Source: Polytrichum commune
Lineage: Eukaryota; Streptophyta; Polytrichopsida; Polytrichales; Polytrichaceae
Assembly (NCBI GenBank): GCA_950295325.1
Contig: OX485803.1
Coordinates: forward strand, 23,190,001 to 23,254,000
Length of the DNA stretch: 64,000 nt
Direction: 5' to 3'
Made by a program: the position numbers and the translations under genes
The notes under the pieces: model-generated
What the model saw: only the letters and a program-made list of their open reading frames with translations
Databases searched by the model: none
Told to the model about the DNA's origin: nothing
Part shown: positions 1-12,100 of the stretch, one piece after another
Numbering within the stretch: position 1 is the stretch's first letter
Layout: each line of letters starts with the position of its first letter

Positions 1-31
1 TTTGGGCAGGGAATAAAGTGGGATGCTCTAA
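1..31. repeat. Possible 3' end of a Harbinger-like element cut by the window edge
   Basis: The sequence GTGGGATGCTC followed by TAA (29-31) matches the right terminus of the Harbinger-type element found at 30916-32445, which ends GTGGGGATGCTC and is followed by its TAA target duplication. Only about 28 bases are visible, so this is a suggestion rather than an identification. Confidence 0.25.
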
Positions 32-1133
32 ACAAATGGTATGGGTTTGGACTTTGGGCTTGGCCTTTGGAGGCTTTACATTGTGGCTATCCAAGTCGAG
101 AGGCCGTGGGAGATCATGGCCAAAGGTTTGGGCTTTGGGTTTGACCTTTGGAGGCTTCACACTATGCCCAGCCGAAGGCTCCAATTCCTAAATTTTATTG
201 ACATTTTCAACCCATTTTTTTGGACTCTCAACAAAGTTTGGCCATTCAATCCCATGGCCTCTCAACTTGCACGGCCATAGTGTGAAGCAACCCTAACACA
301 ACACTCACCCTACTCGTTGTCCGGCCCAATATAACACATTACATATTTACTTTGTGTTATTCCATATAACAATAACAATAAAATGTTTGTGTTAATAGGT
401 TCACCTACCTTCAATATGCAATGGAATCTAGAATGTACCAATAGGGCTTCAACATTGCAAACGGGGAAGGGGAATTGGGAAGGGGGGGGGGGAGAGGAGG
501 AAGTTGCAAAGGCTACAACGAATTGGTGACATACACTCTACAATACAATAGACCACGGATGTGTGGTAATGCAATTGTTGTTCCAAAGTTTTGAGATCGG
601 TTGCTTATTGACAACAACATGTTGAGCATATGATGCAGGTTGTCTTGTGACATTCATTCATGTGCACATGTGCCCATAATACATTGTTTATGATCGGGGG
701 ATTATATTGTAGGTGCATAATGAAATCCAACATGTGGTATATAACATTGGAGGCTTAAGTTGTAGGTTATAATATTTTAGTTGAAGGGGACTTGGGTGCA
801 ATTGAGAAACTTTCAACAAAGTGAGATCCAATTCATACCCCCGTCCTACCTAAACATATTTGAATCTAAATGATAATATATGTTTTTGTTTTTATTTAAA
901 AAGAATTAACCACATTCAAAAGAACCATTTCCACAAAATTTTCCTTGCTAAATGTTATTTCTTGCATATAGAAATCACACGGATTTAGGGTATGTGGAGA
1001 AAGTGATCCAAAAACAATTCCCTTGAGTATAAGATTCCATGCTATTTTGATGCACGATGGTGTATAATGTGGACCACATTATAGTGCATTGAAAAGTAAG
1101 TCACATCCAAATATTCATCATGAACAATGTATT
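32..1133. other. Intergenic, no gene seen
   Basis: AT-rich DNA without a believable coding region. The only structure I see is a separated inverted repeat: GGCTTCACACTATG (153-166) pairs with CATAGTGTGAAGC (276-288). A short poly-G tract lies near 483-493. Confidence 0.5.
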
Positions 1134-1880
1134 GTTCTCCCTCTTTAGTATGACACGCTTGGGAAACACAAAAATGTCGTATTATCGAGGTGTCGTCTTC
1201 TCATTAACATGACATATGGCGTAAAGTTGTCATATTGTTGAGGGAATATGAAAACATAAGTAATATGAACTCATAAATATATACAACGAGTTTAAGCAAT
1301 ATAGATGGTATGAAATAATAACTTGTAACTCCAAACAAATACAAATATTCTCAAAGAACTCTTGAAATAGGAGTCCAAAGATCTTTGGTGTTGCCTACCC
1401 AAGTTAGCAACCGTTGTCTTATATGGATTCCCTACTAACTTTTGAAAACTAATCATTTCATTAACACCGAAATATAAAGAGTTCTTTAATACGAAACTAG
1501 ACAACAATGATGCATGACGTTTAGCATCAAGATATTGGTGATACTATATCACCCGTGCACAAGGCAACATACTAGGCAAGAGGCCCCTCTAACCCTAACC
1601 ATGTCCATTCTACACTAGTAACCCTAATTATCATTAAGTTCCCAATGATAAGTGAAGTTCCCAAATAGTTTTCAAGTGAAAATGGATGTATTTTAGATGT
1701 ACATAACATAGATGAAAGGAATCTTAACATTAACTACCTCTTCAATATGACAAAATGTAGATTCTAAATGGCGCATTATCGAGTGTCGTAGTCGTATAAA
1801 AGTGGGAGTTTTGGACTAAAAAGTTTGGTCTCGCAAAAATGTGTCGTAGTATCGAGGGTGTCGTATTAACTGGGTTAGAC
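1134..1880. repeat. Possible degenerate pogo-like (Tc1/mariner) non-autonomous element
   Basis: Two patches about 670 bases apart carry TGTCGTATTATCGAGG (from 1174) and TGTCGTAGTATCGAGGG (from 1841). The right patch ends GGGTTAGACTG followed by TA. Plant pogo-like elements commonly have CAGT-starting termini, subterminal ACGACA/TCGATA-type repeats and TA target sites. The left terminus is not clearly recognisable, so the element would be truncated or old. Confidence 0.3.
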
Positions 1881-2203
1881 TGTAGTTGTCTTGCAATTGT
1901 TGGATCCAAGGAAAGAGAGACCTACGTTCCTTTCTTTTGCTCCTCTCCCCTCTTCCCTCCTTCCCTTTCCCCCCTCTCAAAGTAGGTCTTTCATTATAGT
2001 TTGCACTTGACACATCTATAATAATATGATGATGTGAACCCCCGAGCACCTTGGGGTTAGCCTCATGTAAAAGATTTGTTATGTATTGAATACAATGGCC
2101 TAACTTGTGATCGGTTTCCAAAAGACAATTATGAAGAATGAATTTGAGACTCTATTTGAAGACTTTATATCCAAAATGCTTAAATTGTGGAATTTCTCTA
2201 GTG

Positions 2204-2437
2204 ATACCAGGGCCACACCAAAAACCCCAGCAGCTCCAGTAGCCATAAACACCAGCCCTACATATTCTCCGGAAATACAGGGCTGGGATTTCATATGGCT
2301 GGAGCTACTGGAGTGGCTGGAAGAAGGTGGGTAGCCTGCAACCAGCAACTCCAGCCATCTGAAATCCGAGCCATGTATTTCCGGAGAATACGTAGGGTTG
2401 GTATTTCTGGCCGGGCCGCCCGGTGTGGCCTTGGTAT
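2204..2437. repeat. 234-bp foldback (long inverted repeat) element
   Basis: The left end ATACCAGGGCCACACC and the right end, read on the other strand, ATACCAAGGCCACACC are inverted copies. The pairing continues inward for roughly 100 bases, including TATTCTCCGGAAATACA in the left arm and its near-identical partner in the right arm. Only a short loop (about 2320-2345) separates the arms. A TGA triplet flanks both sides if the element is trimmed to TACC...GGTA. It could be a MITE or a hairpin-RNA source. Confidence 0.6.
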
Positions 2438-3685
2438 GAGGACAATAGGGGATTTATGACTCATGTCAATTGGAACCACTACCCTAGCTTCTTAGAAAAC
2501 ATGACTCTAAGTGGCGTTGCTTGTTAGAAAGCTAGAACTTTAACACTTTCCTTTAGTTTTTTCATGGTGCAAAATAAGACAACCATACATTAAAGATTGG
2601 AGTTCTAAAAATCTTCCCTAAAGTATGTCTTTGCAACTTAGGGTACATTTCCATGTGTGGGGACAAGTTGACAAAAACTACCGAATGACTCAAAAAATGG
2701 CCTCCCATTCACATGAAAGTGTGCTTATATATCATCCTTTGAACAATGATTGGTAGCTAACAAAGTTGTATGGGGGAATTGGAAGCTCGAGGAAAGGGAG
2801 TTGGTTGCTTCTTAATCACATTTCTCAAATCAATTTTTGCTTAAATACTCGTTGACTTACATAAAACCCATTGGTGTGAGTTTGATATTGTTTGTGTTCT
2901 TCTTGATGCTAACATGTTCTTATAGTATAAACCTCCCCTAAAGTTTTCATACTTTTGGGGATTTTTGTTTATATATATTTGAATTTCAAGATATAAGGTT
3001 CAATAAACCCACATTCAGAATGAGTAAATTGTGCAATCGTATTCCAACTTGCATGTTCAACAGTAACATGGCAAATATGCTCTCTCATATGTTGACCCAT
3101 TTACTCAACATGGAAGTGCTCACTCAACAAAATGTTAAAAGATCTTGTCCATAACTTCACCAACATCGCTTAAGTCTAATTTCCCATGCCAAAATGGTCG
3201 GAACATGGAAGCATGATTTTATAACCTTCAAGTATCACTTCCCATTTGTTTTATAAACATTTCCTTCCACTTGTTACGAACTCTCTCGTGTTGTTATTGT
3301 TGTGTGATATTGTCACCTTATTTATATACAAATACATGTCACATGTCAAAACTTTGAAACCATGTTTATATATGAATATATAAGACAAGGCAAAAGAGAA
3401 GAAACCATGTTTTTGGACTCCGAGTTCGTCCTTTAGAGCATGCCCACCAATCCCTCCCAAAATTTATTGCTATCGATCCACTTTTCGAGGCTCGCTAAGG
3501 TATGACATTTGTTAAGAGTATAGTAAAAACTATGAATAAGTTGTAAACACGTTTTGTAACGTCGACAAATGCCAACAATTGTGTGAACAAAGAAGCTTCA
3601 TATTGATAAGTCTACCACAACAGTGAGTTACAAGTGATGAAAGTCCTTGACACTAGGAGTCTATTCATACAACAACTATTATAGT
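2438..3685. other. Intergenic, no gene seen
   Basis: AT-rich DNA with no coding signature. At 3433-3455, TTA followed by GAGCATGCCCACCAATCCC resembles the terminus of the Harbinger-type element at 30916, but I found no partner terminus. Confidence 0.4.
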
Positions 3686-4064
3686 AAGAAAACGGTAGAA
3701 TCGTGAGGCTTTGTCCTTTACTATGAAAGACTACAACTGTAGTTGTCCACTTTCCTCATGCCAATCCATGGTTGTTTACTGTACCTATAATGAAACCTTT
3801 TTTGGATTTTGTGCAATTTCTTCTCAAATGCAGGTCAAGGACTGAAGCTACTCATTTATCACCCGAAATTCTAAAAACAAGAAAAATGATAGAAATATGA
3901 GGTTGTGTCCTTTCTTATGAAAGACTACAATTATAGTTGTCCACTTTGCTTATGCCAATCTATGGTTGTTTACTATACCTATAACCAATTTTTTTTGGAT
4001 TTTGTGCATTTTTTCCTCAAATGTAGGTCAAGGATTGAAGCTACTCATTTATCACCCAAAAAAT
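3686..4064. repeat. Tandem duplication, unit about 190 bp
   Basis: Two diverged copies lie head to tail (about 3686-3877 and 3878-4064). Both contain the sequence around AGACTACAA, TAGTTGTCCACTTT, ATGGTTGTTTACT and GTCAAGGA-TGAAGCTACTCATTTATCACCC. No coding potential is evident. Confidence 0.75.
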
Positions 4065-4070
4065 TTTAAA

Positions 4071-4545
4071 TAAATAATTAACAATTGCCAAAATAAACCG
4101 TAGTTAACTATATTTTTTTCAATGCATTTTAGGGAGCAACTATAGTTAATTAGATATATATTATTACAGTTAACATCCACATTAAATAAATTGGACTAAT
4201 AATAATAGGAACAAGTAACCTCCACGTGTGAATGCAAAGTGGTTCGGAAATTTGCTCTTGAAACATAGAAGTCGATGCATAGTCTTTGTCCTACAAATAG
4301 AGCCAATAAATAATTAACAACTGCCGAAATATCCATAGCTAACTAGGTTTTTCCAATACATTTTAGAAAGCAACTATAGTTAACTAAATATATATATAAC
4401 TCTAGTTAACATTCACACTAAATAAAATGGACCAAAAATAATAAGAACAAATAACATCCAAGTGTGAGCGCGAAGTGGTTAGGAAATTTGCTCTTGAAAA
4501 AGAGAAGTCGATGTATAATCTTTGTCCTACAAACCTAGCCAATAA
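4071..4545. repeat. Tandem duplication, unit about 236 bp
   Basis: Two diverged copies (about 4071-4306 and 4307-4545) share TAAATAATTAACAA, AGCAACTATAGTTAA, GGAAATTTGCTCTTGAAA and GTCTTTGTCCTACAAA-type blocks. The pair directly follows the 190-bp duplication, so two independent tandem duplications abut. Confidence 0.75.
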
Positions 4546-4723
4546 AACTAGCTTAACTTAGATTGGGTCAAACCCTTCACTCAATTGACATAAGTACCAA
4601 ATTAAAGTCGTAGAGCCTACCAAGCATTGTTTCTTGACCAAAAAAATCCAATCTTCGGGAGAAGGGATTAAGAGGTGAAAAATAGACTCAAATGACCTAT
4701 GAATTTGTTCATCCGTTCCCAAC

Positions 4724-4871
4724 CCATAACATTATTAAGATCCATAACATTTATTCCACGGGACGGAAAACATTCCACAAAAGATTCTCACATACAATAT
4801 AAATATAAGAATATTATGTGAAATATTATCAGTCTCACAGAACAATGTTATGGATCTGAATAATGTTATGG
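4724..4871. mobile_element. 148-bp MITE-like inverted-repeat element
   Basis: The termini are inverted repeats of about 28 bases: CCATAACATTATTAAGATCC at the left and, on the opposite strand, CCATAACATTATTCAGATCC at the right. The interior is AT-rich and non-coding. I could not identify a convincing target-site duplication. Confidence 0.55.
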
Positions 4872-4915
4872 CAAAGCTAAGACAACAATACGCCAACGTA
4901 CTTCAATAAGTAGTG

Positions 4916-5430
4916 TGTTTTTGCCTCAACCAGTCGAGTCATGGTCATGCAAATTATTTTGTATTAAAGCTCAAATGACGGATGGTAACAAGCCCCCCCC
5001 CCCTTTTTTTTGGTTGCTTAATCTAGTGAGCAGCATGCAAATATTAGAGACACAAGTCAAGACAAACAAGGATCGGCGAATGAGATATTATTCTGAGAAC
5101 AAAGGGTCCAGGTCAGCAAGGAAAAAAAAGGAAATTGGTATTTTCGCTTAATTAACCCGTTCGTTCGTCTCCAACAATGGATGAATAATAATGGATGAAA
5201 CACGATGAACGTGTTTAGTACGTCTTTGCCTCAATCAGTTGAGTTGAGGCATGTTCGTTCAAATGTGTTTTTTATGAAGCTCAAACAACAGATGGTAACA
5301 AGCAAAAAGAGAGCAAAAGCGGCATGCGACTCTTAGAGACACAAGTGAAGACAAATGGGAATTGGTGAATGAGATATTCCGTGAGCACAGGGGTCCACGT
5401 CAGCAGGGCAAAAGTGGAGCTGAGAAGGAG
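4916..5430. repeat. Tandem duplication upstream of the HECT ligase gene, unit about 305 bp
   Basis: Copy 1 (about 4916-5140) and copy 2 (about 5221-5430) share TTTGCCTCAA, AGTYGAGT, GATGGTAACAAGC, TTAGAGACACAAGT, AATGAGATATT and GGGTCCASGTCAGCA blocks in the same order. They lie within 1.3 kb upstream of the UPL1-like start codon, so cis-elements may be doubled. Copy 1 has a poly-C/poly-T tract that copy 2 lacks. Confidence 0.7.
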
Positions 5431-5436
5431 GAGTAA

Positions 5437-5500
5437 CCCGTCCGTCCGTCCGTCCGTCCGTCTACCCATCAGTTCGTTCGTTCGTTCGTTCGTCCGTCGG
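5437..5500. repeat. Compound microsatellite (GTCC)n and (GTTC)n
   Basis: Tandem CCGT units are followed by TTCG/GTTC units and then a poly-G run (5500-5508). Confidence 0.9.
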
Positions 5501-5689
5501 GGGGGGGGGAGGGAAGGGGCTGGGCTGGGTTAGAGAAACCGAGAGAGGCCGAGCTGCATGGTCTGCGCTGCCCTGCCTTTCTCTTCCTTCCGTCCGTGCT
5601 TGGCCTGCAGCATACAAAGCGTAGTAGGTCTGTGAGGGGAGGAACCTGCTTGTCCGGCTTGCCTTTGCTGCTTCTTCTTTTGCCACTTG

Positions 5690-5793
5690 CGCTTCCACTG
5701 CCCGCACTGCACAGCTGAGCTCCATCCATCGCGATTGCCATTCGCGGGCTCGCGGCTCGCATCAACTTTGCCTCTTGTCTTCTTCCCGTCTTT

Positions 5794-5836
<43 letters not shown>

Positions 5837-6134
5837 TTCTCCTTCTTCCCCTTCTCCTCTCTTCTTCTCTCTCTGCTTTCAGGGCAGCAGCAGCAGCAGC
5901 ACGTGAGTGGCGTTTTGCCGACACACGCGAGCGTCGGAGCGCCCGAGGGGACGAAACCCTAGACCCCCCATATCAGTCGGTCGGTCGGTCGGTGTGTGTG
6001 TCATTCGCGGGGAACGGGACGGGAGGAACGGGAGAAAGACGGGGGAGAGGGGGGCGGGGGCGATAGGGGGAGTGGCGGGACGACATGCATCATTGCAAGT
6101 GTTGCATGGTGTAAGCGATTTGGCGGACGGAATC
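5690..6134 (+). promoter_or_regulatory. Probable leader region of the UPL1-like gene with CT-rich microsatellite
   Basis: Immediately upstream of the chosen start codon the plus strand becomes GC-rich. It carries a pyrimidine tract of TCTCTCTA repeats (about 5795-5840), followed by a CAG run (5885-5900). CT-rich tracts are common in plant 5' leaders. I cannot place the transcription start, and a leader intron is possible. Confidence 0.4.
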
Positions 6135-9100
6135 ATGAAGGCGAAAAAGAAGCGCGGCGTTGAGGCGGTAAGTGAATTGGGCGTCGATGGATGTCGATGG
6201 GGTGGGGGTTGGGGCAGCCGGGTGGGGGGTTGGGGTTGTGTGTTTGGGAAGGTAGGTGGTGGTGATTAGGAACCTCTATTTTTTTTCTTTGTGATGAAAA
6301 GTACGATGGTCGGGTGAGGATTGGGAGGGAGAGAGAGAGAGAGAGCGAGAGAGAGAGAGGAGAATTAGGGTGCGGGGTTCGAGATAGCTAGGGTTTCTGG
6401 TAGAGGGATGCAGCTTGAGTGTACGTGGAAGTTGACGAAGGAAGCGCCGTGGAAGAGTTGGCTTGGCGTTGAGCTCCTTGCCCTGATTACTGATGGAGAG
6501 AAAGATGTCTCGACGCTGCCAAACAGAGAGTGAAACTTCGGTAGGTTGTTGGCTCTGAAATTTTTGCAAATAATATTGGTCCAATCACCTCGTTCCTGGT
6601 GATGTGGGGAGGGCATATGACATCTGGATCTATTAGCTGTCCGGCTGGACTTACTGTAGATCATATTATGTGCCATATTCATACGCTTGTAGCAGATATT
6701 AATGTGTCCGATGGTTTAAGTCTGTAGTTGCAGGACCATCTTGCTGCGCTAGATGACACTCGGGGCGCAAGTTTACTTGTCAAGGATTGGTAATGTCCAC
6801 ATGGAAGTGTATCAAATTCATGGTAGTTGCACCATGGATGGGATGCTCAGATCGCCCTGGGGTCGCCTTGGAGCTCCCAGTTAGCATTGCTCAGGGATTT
6901 TATACCAGATCTTGTGTGCTCCTTCTGCTATATTGCTCTTGGGCAAGAGGTGTTGAGAAGTATCACCTTCTTATGAAGTCTGGTATATAGACAAGTCTGT
7001 CCTGCAGAAGTTGATGTGGCCAAAGTCGTTGGTTGTGTCAATTGCAAATGAATCAGGTCTATTTTGGATCTTCTGGATGCCTTGATGTGATGTAATTGGG
7101 AATTATGTGGGCAGCGGTTGCTTGAAGAACTATAGGATATTTAGTTTAGGCTCTTCGATGGGACATCTTGAATAGAGTAAACAATTGATGAGAGATGTTC
7201 TTGTTGACTTGGTAAATCAATAGCTCCTGCAATTGGTTCTCTGGTCGATAGGACCTTCTTGTCATTCTGTGCAGTGCATCTGTTCCCTAGGGGGTTGTCA
7301 ACCCGAAGCTCTGATATTTCAGCACGTGTATGCAGTGGTAGTTATAATTCTATTAGGTCTGGAACATTTCCATTTAATTTTGTTTTCAGTAAGCTGAAAG
7401 GGCACTTTAGGGTTTGTGTGCAGTTGATCAAACAAAATGCAGTTCAGCAATTACCACCATGAGAAGTGAGGTTTGCTCCGTTGTCTTTGGTATGAGAACT
7501 AATATGAGATTCTTACTAATCCCTTGAGTTGTCTACTGAAAGTCAATCTCATGATTCTGGGATTTTTCATGGCAGCCACCAAAGGTGAGGGCGTTTATCA
7601 ACAGCGTGGTGAACACACCTCTGGAGAACATTGATGTGCCACTTTCTGTATTTAGTTGGGACTATGAAAAGGTATGCTCTCTCTACTCATGGGCTTCTTA
7701 GCAAATTGTACTCTCTCCTTGTTTGCCTACTGGGTCCACCGGGTTGGGAATACGTCTCATGGCAAGTAAAGCAGATATCTACCTACTAGCAAGATTTCCC
7801 GTACTAATTTGTTGCCATGTTTAGTCTTTGTTGCTTTTGTTCTGCAATATTGTCTTGTCTTAAGAGTCTGCTTTCTCTGCTTTGTAATTATTGCCTTCTT
7901 GTAATATTATGTTTGGTTTTTGAACTTGCAGGGTGATTTTTATCATTGGGTTGACCTGCTTAATCACTTTGAGGTCTTCTTTGAGAAGCATATAAAGCCA
8001 AGGAAGGATCTGCAGCTGGAGGGCGAATTCCTAGAAGGAGACGGTCCTTTTCCAAAGGAAGCAATATTGCAAGTTTTAAGAGTCACAAAGATTATTCTTG
8101 AAAATTGCATGAACAAATATCTGTATAACTCCAATGAGGTATCCATTCAGTCATGAATGCAACTCTAAGAGTGATGATTCTTTCATTCTTGTGACTGTAT
8201 GTGCTTGTGTACATCCCTAGGTGTCAACCAATACATGTGTTGAGGAACGTTCTTGATGCATATGTTAGTTTTTTCTGTTTTGTCAATTACCTGACAAATG
8301 AGCTTCTGAGTGATCATCTGAAGTGGTCAAAGCTTTCTGTGAAAGAATGGCAAGCAGTGGTAGTTTTGAACAGTTTTTATGAGCAGGTATGGTTGTGCAC
8401 AGCTCTCAGTTGGGTGACTGCACAAATGGCAAATATGTACTGATTCTTTACAGGCTGATGTATGGGGATGGGTGCAGCATGTGTCATCATTGTTTGCTTC
8501 AACAGATCCAGACATAGTTATTGCTGCGTTGCAGACATTAGCGGCATTTGTTAAGAAACCTGTGCAGTCGAATCGGGCCATGCGATGGCATGGTGATTCA
8601 ACTCTCAATGCCCGTCTTTTTTCATTATCTCAGGGCTGGGGAGGCAAAGAGGAAGGATTAGGGCTGTTGGCTTGTGCTGTTGATAATGGTTGTGATGCCA
8701 ATGCTCGGAAATTGGGAGCAACTCTTCACTTTGAGTTCTATGCAGAAGTAGATTCCTCTGGTGGTCCTGATGAGAATAAGCCCTCTGGACTCCAAGTGAT
8801 AAACATTCCCGACCTTCAACTTCATACTGAAGGGGATCTGCAGCTTCTCAAACAGTTAGTAGATCAGCATCAAGTGCCTCCAAATCTTAGATTCTCCCTC
8901 CTTACTCGCATTCGATTTGCAAGGGCATTTACAGACGTCACTTGCAGAAGGCAGTACATATGCATTAGGCTCCTTGCATTTACAGTGCTTCTCCAGTCCA
9001 ATCCAGACCATGAGGACCTTGCTGCTTTCTTTATTAATGAGCCGGAATTTGTGGACGAATTAGTGACTGTATTGCGATATGAAGACACTGTTCCTGAAGA

Positions 9101-12100
9101 TATACGGCTTTTGGCAGTTTTAGCCCTAGCAGCACAATCGCAGGACAGGCCTCGACAGTCAAATGTTTTAAGTGTCATAAGTGCTGGTGGGCATCGTGGC
9201 ATTTTGCCAAGCCTTATGCAAAAGGCCATTGGCTCAATAACCGAGGGGACATTGGGATGCTCAGTTGCATTTGTGGAAGCTCTCCTTTCTCTTGTGACTG
9301 TCCTTGTCTCCTCCTCCTCAGGGTGTGCAGCTTTAAGGGAAGCTGGTCTCATTCCTACTCTTCTGCCTCTTCTGAAAGATATGGACCCTCAACACACGCA
9401 TTTGGTCAGTGCAGCTGTACATATTTTGGAAGCCTTTATGGATTACAGTAACCCAGCAGGTACCTTGTTCCGAGACCTGGGCGGTCTAGGTGATACTGTT
9501 GCAAGGTTGAAAATAGAAGTAACACGTGTTGCAGAAAGTGTAAAGACTCAAAAAGAAGATGTACATGTAGATGCAAAGGGCAAGGCTCCAATGGTAGAGG
9601 ACATGGAATTACAGCAGTCCCCACAGACTGGACAAACAGAGACTTTAATTCCTTATCACCAAAGGCTCCTGTTGAAGGCACTGCTTCGTGCGATTGCTCT
9701 TGGAACGTATGCTCCTGGTAACTCTGCAAGGCTTCACATCTCCGAAGAGAGTGCTTTGCCACTATGCCTTTGCACTATCTTCAGGTACTTGCAAGTTCTT
9801 GTAACCTTGTATTTTGGATGTTCTCCTTGGTTGTGGTCTGTTGGACAGTTTTTGCTGTTGACCTGGATTCCTGTGTTTTTCTTGTGGCATCCACTTTCCT
9901 CACTGAGATATTTTTGCAGGCATGCCAAGGAGTTTGGAGGAGGTGTTTTCTCTCTGGCAGCATCAGTTATGAGTGATCTTATTCACAAGGACCCTACTTG
10001 CTTTGCTACACTTGATGCAGCAGGCCTTCCAGCCACTTTCTTGGATGCCATCACATCTGGTGTCCTTCCATCTTCAGAAGCGGTGGGGTGCATTCCAAAC
10101 AGCTTGGATGCACTCTGCTTGAACAACTCTGGCTTACAGGCAGTTCGAGATCGGAATGCTCTTGGGTGCTTTGTTAAGATATTCACATCCAAGGTCTATA
10201 CTCGAGCTCTAGCAAACGATACACCTGGCTCTCTTGCCTCTGGACTTGATGAGTTGTTGCGACATGCACCATCTCTCAGAGGTCCAGGCATTGACATGTG
10301 CATTGAGATTTTGAAGACCATTGCTGCTATTGGTGGTGTGCCATCGGAGTCGACAGCTGCTGTGGACGCACCTGAAGTGTCTACCGCAGATGCCCCTGTA
10401 CCAATGGATATGGATGCCGAAGAAAGATCCAGTGCTTCAGAGCCAGGGGAAGATCTACCAAAGGTTTCAGGATCCTCTCAACCGATCACAGACCCTGGAT
10501 CTGATAGCAACCTGGAGACATTCTTACCTGAGTGTATCAATAATGCTGTGCGATTGCTGGAGACAGTACTTCAAAATGCAGACACTAGTCGTGTCTTTAT
10601 AGAGAAGAAGGGAATTGAGGCCTTACTTCAGCTTTACACCCTTCCACATCTACCAGTGTCCTTTGGAGGTTCTCCGACTGCACATAATATGTCTGTTACA
10701 TTCCGAGCATTTTCACCTCAACATTCAGCTTCTTTGACACGTGCAGTATGTGGTGGTCTGAGAGATCACTTACAGGTGAATTTTCTAGACTCTGGCTTAC
10801 ATTCAGTTTACATAGCGAGCTCTTTTTGATATGCGCACCTTTTTTTGTAAATCTTAGTGGGACCCCTTGTGTATGTTCTGGTTCTTTGCCACTCTTTTTG
10901 GGCTTTTGGTGTCTGCTAGGTCCCTGTTCAAGTGCTGTTGGACGATGCCTTGGTCTTATGGAATCCTGTGCTTGCAGGTGACTCTGGATCAGCTGAATTT
11001 GTTATCCGAGACTAAGCTTTCTGAGCTGGAAAGTGGTGTGCGAAACAAGGTTGTCCGATCTTTGTCTGCAGCAGAGTGCTATCTATCCCTGACATCAGTA
11101 TTAGTTAGAAGTTCGAATGCTATGATGACAGAGCTAAGCACTGGAGCTGCGGAAGTGCTCAATCATGTTGGAAAGGTTTATAGGGAGGTTCTTTGGCAAA
11201 TTTCACTCATTGAGGATGCAAAGGTAGATGCAAAGAAAGAGGCAGATGTGGCAAGTAACAGTTCTGCTGCAAGTGTAGGAGTGGGAACAGGATCTCGAGA
11301 AGGTGAAGATGAGGCAGATCCATTTCCTGTGGTAAGGTATGTGAACCCTGTGCAGATTCGGAATGGCCCTTCCTCGCACTGGGGTGTTGAGCCAGAGTTT
11401 CTACCTGTGCTTCATGCTGGTGACCCGCCCCATCGTCGGGCTCGGAGGGACCATGCAAATACTGAAGCTCTTACTCAGATGGCTCGCTTAGGTCGACTGG
11501 CTCGTCAAGCTGATGCCACTCAAGTTGACCTTGAAAGTGTTGCTAGCCTTGCTGAGCCTTCCCCTGCTGCAGATTCTGCAAAGCGGAAGTCTCCCGAATC
11601 AATGAACTATGAAATGATGATGAGGCTGACAACAGCTGCCCGAGGGCTCTATGTGGCACTGGGGAAAGCAATGGTAGTCCCGTCACGTAGGAGAGATGAC
11701 ACTGTGCCGCTGACTGTTGCTGCCAAAGCGGTTGCTGGAACCCTTGCCAAGCTTCTTCGTGACAACCTTAGCTTCATTGGCCATGGTGATGGTTCACAGT
11801 CAGAGCCTCCTGTCTCAGTCAAGTGTCGATATTTGGGGAAGGTAGTAGAGGATATTTTGGCAGTTGTTTTTGACAGTCGGCGCAGAACTTGCAATACTGT
11901 CCTAGTTAACAATCTTTATGGTCATGGAGCCATCAAGGAACTTCTGAGGACCTTTGCTGCAACAAGTGAGCTGCTCTGGACGTTGCCACAGAGTTCAGGG
12001 GGTTCCCCTATGGAAACTGAGAATGGGAAGCTAGAGGAGGAGAAATCTGAAGAGAAATCAGAGGCAAATTCTTGGCTGCTGGATACTTTGAGGAATTATG

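Noticed and set aside
3686-4545. CRISPR-like array
   Set aside because: The repeats are long, only two copies each, diverged, and have no spacer pattern; the DNA is a plant nuclear genome.
5907-6269. 120-codon ORF overlapping the HECT ligase start
   Set aside because: It covers the GC-rich leader and the first intron in a different frame from the real start at 6135; its composition is low-complexity (Arg/Gly) and it reads through the splice donor at 6168.
8870-9352. 160-codon minus-strand ORF inside exon 4 of the HECT ligase
   Set aside because: It is the antisense shadow of a conserved coding exon and has no recognisable product.
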